From NCBI GenBank assembly GCA_023423675.1, contig JAFAFD010000286.1, forward strand, positions 1 through 7,876: DNA of 7,876 nucleotides. Direction: 5' to 3'. This document shows positions 6,121 through 7,876 of this stretch, piece by piece. Position 1 is the first letter of the stretch, and each line of letters begins with the position of its first letter. Position numbers and translations under genes: made by a program. Source of the DNA: Pseudomonadota bacterium (lineage in GTDB: Bacteria; Pseudomonadota; Gammaproteobacteria; Xanthomonadales; Xanthomonadaceae). Below the pieces are notes generated by a model. That model was not told where the DNA came from, searched no databases, and worked only from the letters and a program-made list of their open reading frames with translations.

Positions 6121-6140
6121 CATGGCCACTGGCCGCCATG
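6121..6140. promoter_or_regulatory. Inverted repeat in the NYN / NADH dehydrogenase divergent promoter region
   Basis: CATGGC (6121-6126) and GCCATG (6135-6140) form a 6-bp inverted repeat with 8 bases between, inside the 108-base gap between divergent genes. It could be an operator shared by both, but a repeat this short is common by chance in GC-rich DNA. Confidence 0.2.
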
Positions 6141-6189
6141 TGACGTGCGATGATGCTGGGCGACATCCATCCCCCTCTGGAGTACGTCG

Positions 6190-7467
6190 ATGCGCCGCGA
6201 ACCAGTCCCCCACCTGGTCATCATCGGCGGCGGTTTTGCGGGCCTCTGGGCCACCCGGGCCCTGGCCCGCGAGAAGATCAGGATCACCCTGCTCGACCGC
6301 CGCAACCACCACCTGTTCCAACCCCTGCTGTACCAGGTCGCCACCGCCGGCCTGTCCGCCCCCGATATCGCCGCGCCGCTGCGCCACATCCTCGGCCACC
6401 AGCGCAACGTGGAAGTGCGCCTGGGCGAGGTCGTCGCCATCGACAAGGCCACCCGCCAGGTGCAGCTGGCCGACGGCAGCAGCCTGGGCTACGACAGCCT
6501 GCTGCTGGCCACCGGCGCCACCCACGCCTACTTCGGCAACGACCAGTGGGCCGGCGATGCGCCGGGCCTGAAAACGCTGGACGATGCCATCGCCCTGCGC
6601 CGCAAGCTGCTGCTGGCATTCGAGCGCGCCGAGGCCGAACCGGACCCGGCGAAGAAGGCCGCATGGCTCAGCTTCGCGGTGGTCGGCGGCGGCCCCACCG
6701 GCGTCGAACTGGCTGGCACCCTGGCCGAGATCGCCCGCCACACGCTGCGCAATGAGTTCCGCCACATCGATCCGGCCAGCGCCAAGGTGCGCCTGGTCGA
6801 GGCCGGCCCGCGCGTGCTGTCCTCGTTCCCCGAGGTGCTTTCGCTGAAGGCGCGCCGGCAGCTGGAGAAACTGGGCGTGGAAGTGCTGACCGGCACCCCG
6901 GTGAGCGACATCGACAGCCTCGGCTTCAAGCTGGGCGAACAGTTCGTGCCTGCACGCACCGTGGTCTGGGCCGCCGGCGTGGCCGCCTCGCCGCTTGCGC
7001 GCACGCTGGACGTGCCGCTGGACCGTGCCGGCCGCGTGCAGGTGCAGCCCGACCTGACCCTGGCCGGCCACCCCGAACTGTTCGTGGCCGGCGACCTGGC
7101 CGCGGTGAACCAGGCCAACGGCAAGCCGGTGCCCGGCGTGGCACCCGCCGCCAAGCAGATGGGCAAGTACGTGGCCGATGTCATCCGCGCGCGCCTGCAT
7201 GGCAAGCCGACACCGGGGCCGTTCAAGTACGCCGACTACGGCAACCTGGCCCCCATCGGCCGCATGGCCGCCATCGTGCATCTGGGCAGGCTGCAGCTGT
7301 CCGGCGTGCTGGCCTGGGGGTTCTGGCTGGCCGCGCACGTGTTCTTCCTGATCGGTTTCCGCAACCGCGTGGTGGTACTGCTGAACTGGGCGGTGGCGTA
7401 CTGGAGCTACCAGCGCAGCGCGCGCATCATCTTCGGCGATGACCAGGAAGACCGACGGCCCAGGTAG
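6190..7467 (+). CDS. Type II NADH:quinone oxidoreductase-like FAD flavoprotein (NDH-2)
   Basis: The product has 425 residues, the usual NDH-2 length. NDH-2 passes electrons from NADH through FAD to quinone at the inner membrane without pumping protons. The FAD-binding Rossmann motif is IIGGGFAG (11-18), with Asp36 at the end of strand 2. FQPLLYQVATAGL (43-55) is a family hallmark. LLLATGA (104-110) precedes the second Rossmann fold VVGGGPTGVELAG (164-176), where Glu204 (RLVEAG) favours NADH over NADPH. LFVAGDLAAV (297-306) carries the FAD-binding Asp302, and AKQMGKYVA (321-329) fits the quinone-site region. The C-terminus (371-412, e.g. GVLAWGFWLAAHVFFLIGF) is hydrophobic with basic ends, as in the membrane-anchoring part of NDH-2. 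The ATG at 6190 has GGAG (6179-6182) 7 bases upstream. The TAG stop (7465-7467) is formed by the GTAG of a SMAG element. A related sulfide:quinone-type oxidoreductase is less likely because its catalytic cysteines are absent. ndh is the probable symbol, left blank as unproven. Confidence 0.93.
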   Translation: MRREPVPHLVIIGGGFAGLWATRALAREKIRITLLDRRNHHLFQPLLYQVATAGLSAPDIAAPLRHILGHQRNVEVRLGEVVAIDKATRQVQLADGSSLGYDSLLLATGATHAYFGNDQWAGDAPGLKTLDDAIALRRKLLLAFERAEAEPDPAKKAAWLSFAVVGGGPTGVELAGTLAEIARHTLRNEFRHIDPASAKVRLVEAGPRVLSSFPEVLSLKARRQLEKLGVEVLTGTPVSDIDSLGFKLGEQFVPARTVVWAAGVAASPLARTLDVPLDRAGRVQVQPDLTLAGHPELFVAGDLAAVNQANGKPVPGVAPAAKQMGKYVADVIRARLHGKPTPGPFKYADYGNLAPIGRMAAIVHLGRLQLSGVLAWGFWLAAHVFFLIGFRNRVVVLLNWAVAYWSYQRSARIIFGDDQEDRRPR

Positions 7468-7486
7468 ATCCACGCCATGCGTGGAT
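7464..7486 (+). repeat. SMAG (GTAG) element overlapping the NADH dehydrogenase stop codon
   Basis: GTAG (7464-7467), stem ATCCACGC (7468-7475), loop CAT, stem GCGTGGAT (7479-7486): a perfect 8-bp stem. The TAG at 7465-7467 is the stop codon of the upstream gene, so the hairpin starts on the base after the stop. The next gene begins 40 bases later, so the element lies within a possible two-gene transcript. Confidence 0.85.
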
Positions 7487-7526
7487 GATTGAACCCCGCC
7501 TCCCAATTACGACTCAAAGGAATGCC

Positions 7527-7826
7527 ATGACCACCCCCACCGCACAGCAGAAGCGCGCACGCACCGCCCTTGAACAGTTGCTGGGCACCGAAGAAGGCGA
7601 GGACAGCGTCGACCTGTTCGTCCAGCATCATCTGGACGAGATCGAAGCCGATTACTGGAACGCGCAACTGGGCACGGCCACGCCGGCGGCCGGCGCGGTG
7701 CTGGGCCTGCTGCAGCCACGCGAGCCGTGGGAAGACGAAGGTTCGGTGCACGTCGATTTCGAGCTGCCGGGCGACGCTGAGCACGGCGACGGCATTCACG
7801 CACGCCATGTGCAAATGAGGGTGTAG
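7527..7826 (+). CDS. Small acidic protein, unknown function
   Basis: The product has 99 residues. AAAGGA (7516-7521) stands 5 bases before the ATG at 7527 and decides this start over an in-frame ATG at 7485, which overlaps the SMAG hairpin. The N-terminal part is a charged helix (ARTALEQLLGTEEGEDSVDL, 11-30), followed by FVQHHLDEIEADYW (31-44) and, near the end, a short strand-like segment (SVHVDFELPG, 73-82). No signal peptide, membrane helix or cysteine is present, so it is probably cytosolic. The pattern vaguely recalls DUF2004-like proteins, but the last 18 residues (His-rich, ending HARHVQMRV) do not fit that memory, so no family is assigned. The gene follows the NADH dehydrogenase gene by 59 bases and may be co-transcribed or start on its own. 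The stop TAG is formed by a SMAG GTAG. Confidence 0.8.
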   Translation: MTTPTAQQKRARTALEQLLGTEEGEDSVDLFVQHHLDEIEADYWNAQLGTATPAAGAVLGLLQPREPWEDEGSVHVDFELPGDAEHGDGIHARHVQMRV

Positions 7827-7876
7827 AGCCGAGCCCATGCTCGGCTCCTGAACTGCCAACGCAGCCGAGCATGGGC
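7823..7876 (+). repeat. SMAG element plus inverted partial copy, cut by window end
   Basis: The first copy is GTAG (7823-7826), stem AGCCGAGC (7827-7834), loop CCAT, stem GCTCGGCT (7839-7846). After a 16-base spacer, 7863-7876 is the exact reverse complement of 7833-7846, so a second copy in inverted orientation runs off the window. Paired inverted REP-like elements are a known arrangement for this repeat class. The TAG of the first copy is the stop codon of the 99-residue protein gene. Confidence 0.85.

Noticed and set aside
6082..7506. Long minus-strand open frame antisense to the NADH dehydrogenase gene, continuous with the NYN frame
   Set aside because: The real NYN protein starts at 6081 behind a good ribosome site. 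The upstream part is low-complexity shadow coding opposite a clear flavoprotein.
7770..7826. Frameshift near the end of the 99-aa gene
   Set aside because: Neither alternative frame restores a recognisable C-terminus before its own stop, so there is no positive evidence for a frameshift.

Overview
The window is GC-rich chromosomal DNA from a member of the Xanthomonadaceae, most likely Stenotrophomonas (S. maltophilia complex or a close relative). The clearest pointer is a set of short repeats with a GTAG head followed by an 8-bp stem-loop. This is the architecture of the SMAG (Stenotrophomonas GTAG) family of REP-like elements. Codon use is strongly GC-biased. No rRNA, tRNA, insertion sequence, integrase or CRISPR array was seen. 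It looks like core chromosome, not a mobile island.

Layout. Positions 68-1634 (minus strand) hold a two-gene, translationally coupled operon. The first gene (1634 to 636) encodes a membrane-anchored protein whose N-terminus looks like a degenerate ECF sigma factor and whose C-terminus resembles the DUF3619 family. The second (643 to 68) is a secreted DUF3106-type protein; the two overlap by 8 bases. Positions 1635-2048 are a long intergenic region with a very AT-rich core, a consensus IHF site and a convergent pair of perfect DnaA boxes. priA, the replication-restart helicase, follows at 2049-4226 (plus). A glutathione S-transferase (4888 to 4268, minus) converges on it, with a SMAG hairpin between the two 3' ends. 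A 63-residue two-helix membrane protein (4968-5159, plus) is divergent from the GST gene. It converges on a NYN plus OST-HTH/LOTUS RNA-processing protein (6081 to 5305, minus), and four tandem SMAG copies with an exact 37-bp period fill the gap. A type II NADH dehydrogenase-like flavoprotein (6190-7467, plus) is divergent from the NYN gene. A 99-residue acidic protein (7527-7826, plus) follows, and the window ends in an inverted SMAG pair, the second copy cut by the window edge.

The genes do not form one pathway. Two points stand out. First, three genes (NYN, NADH dehydrogenase, 99-aa protein) take their stop codon from the TAG inside the GTAG head of a SMAG element, and a fourth (GST) has the GTAG three bases after its stop; in all four the element lies on the gene's own strand. 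This suggests a regular link between these repeats and translation ends. Second, two consensus DnaA boxes and an IHF site upstream of priA suggest that DnaA acts at this locus, either controlling priA or as a titration/reactivation site. The sigma-like/DUF3619-like fusion next to DUF3106 is the best candidate for an undescribed regulatory arrangement.
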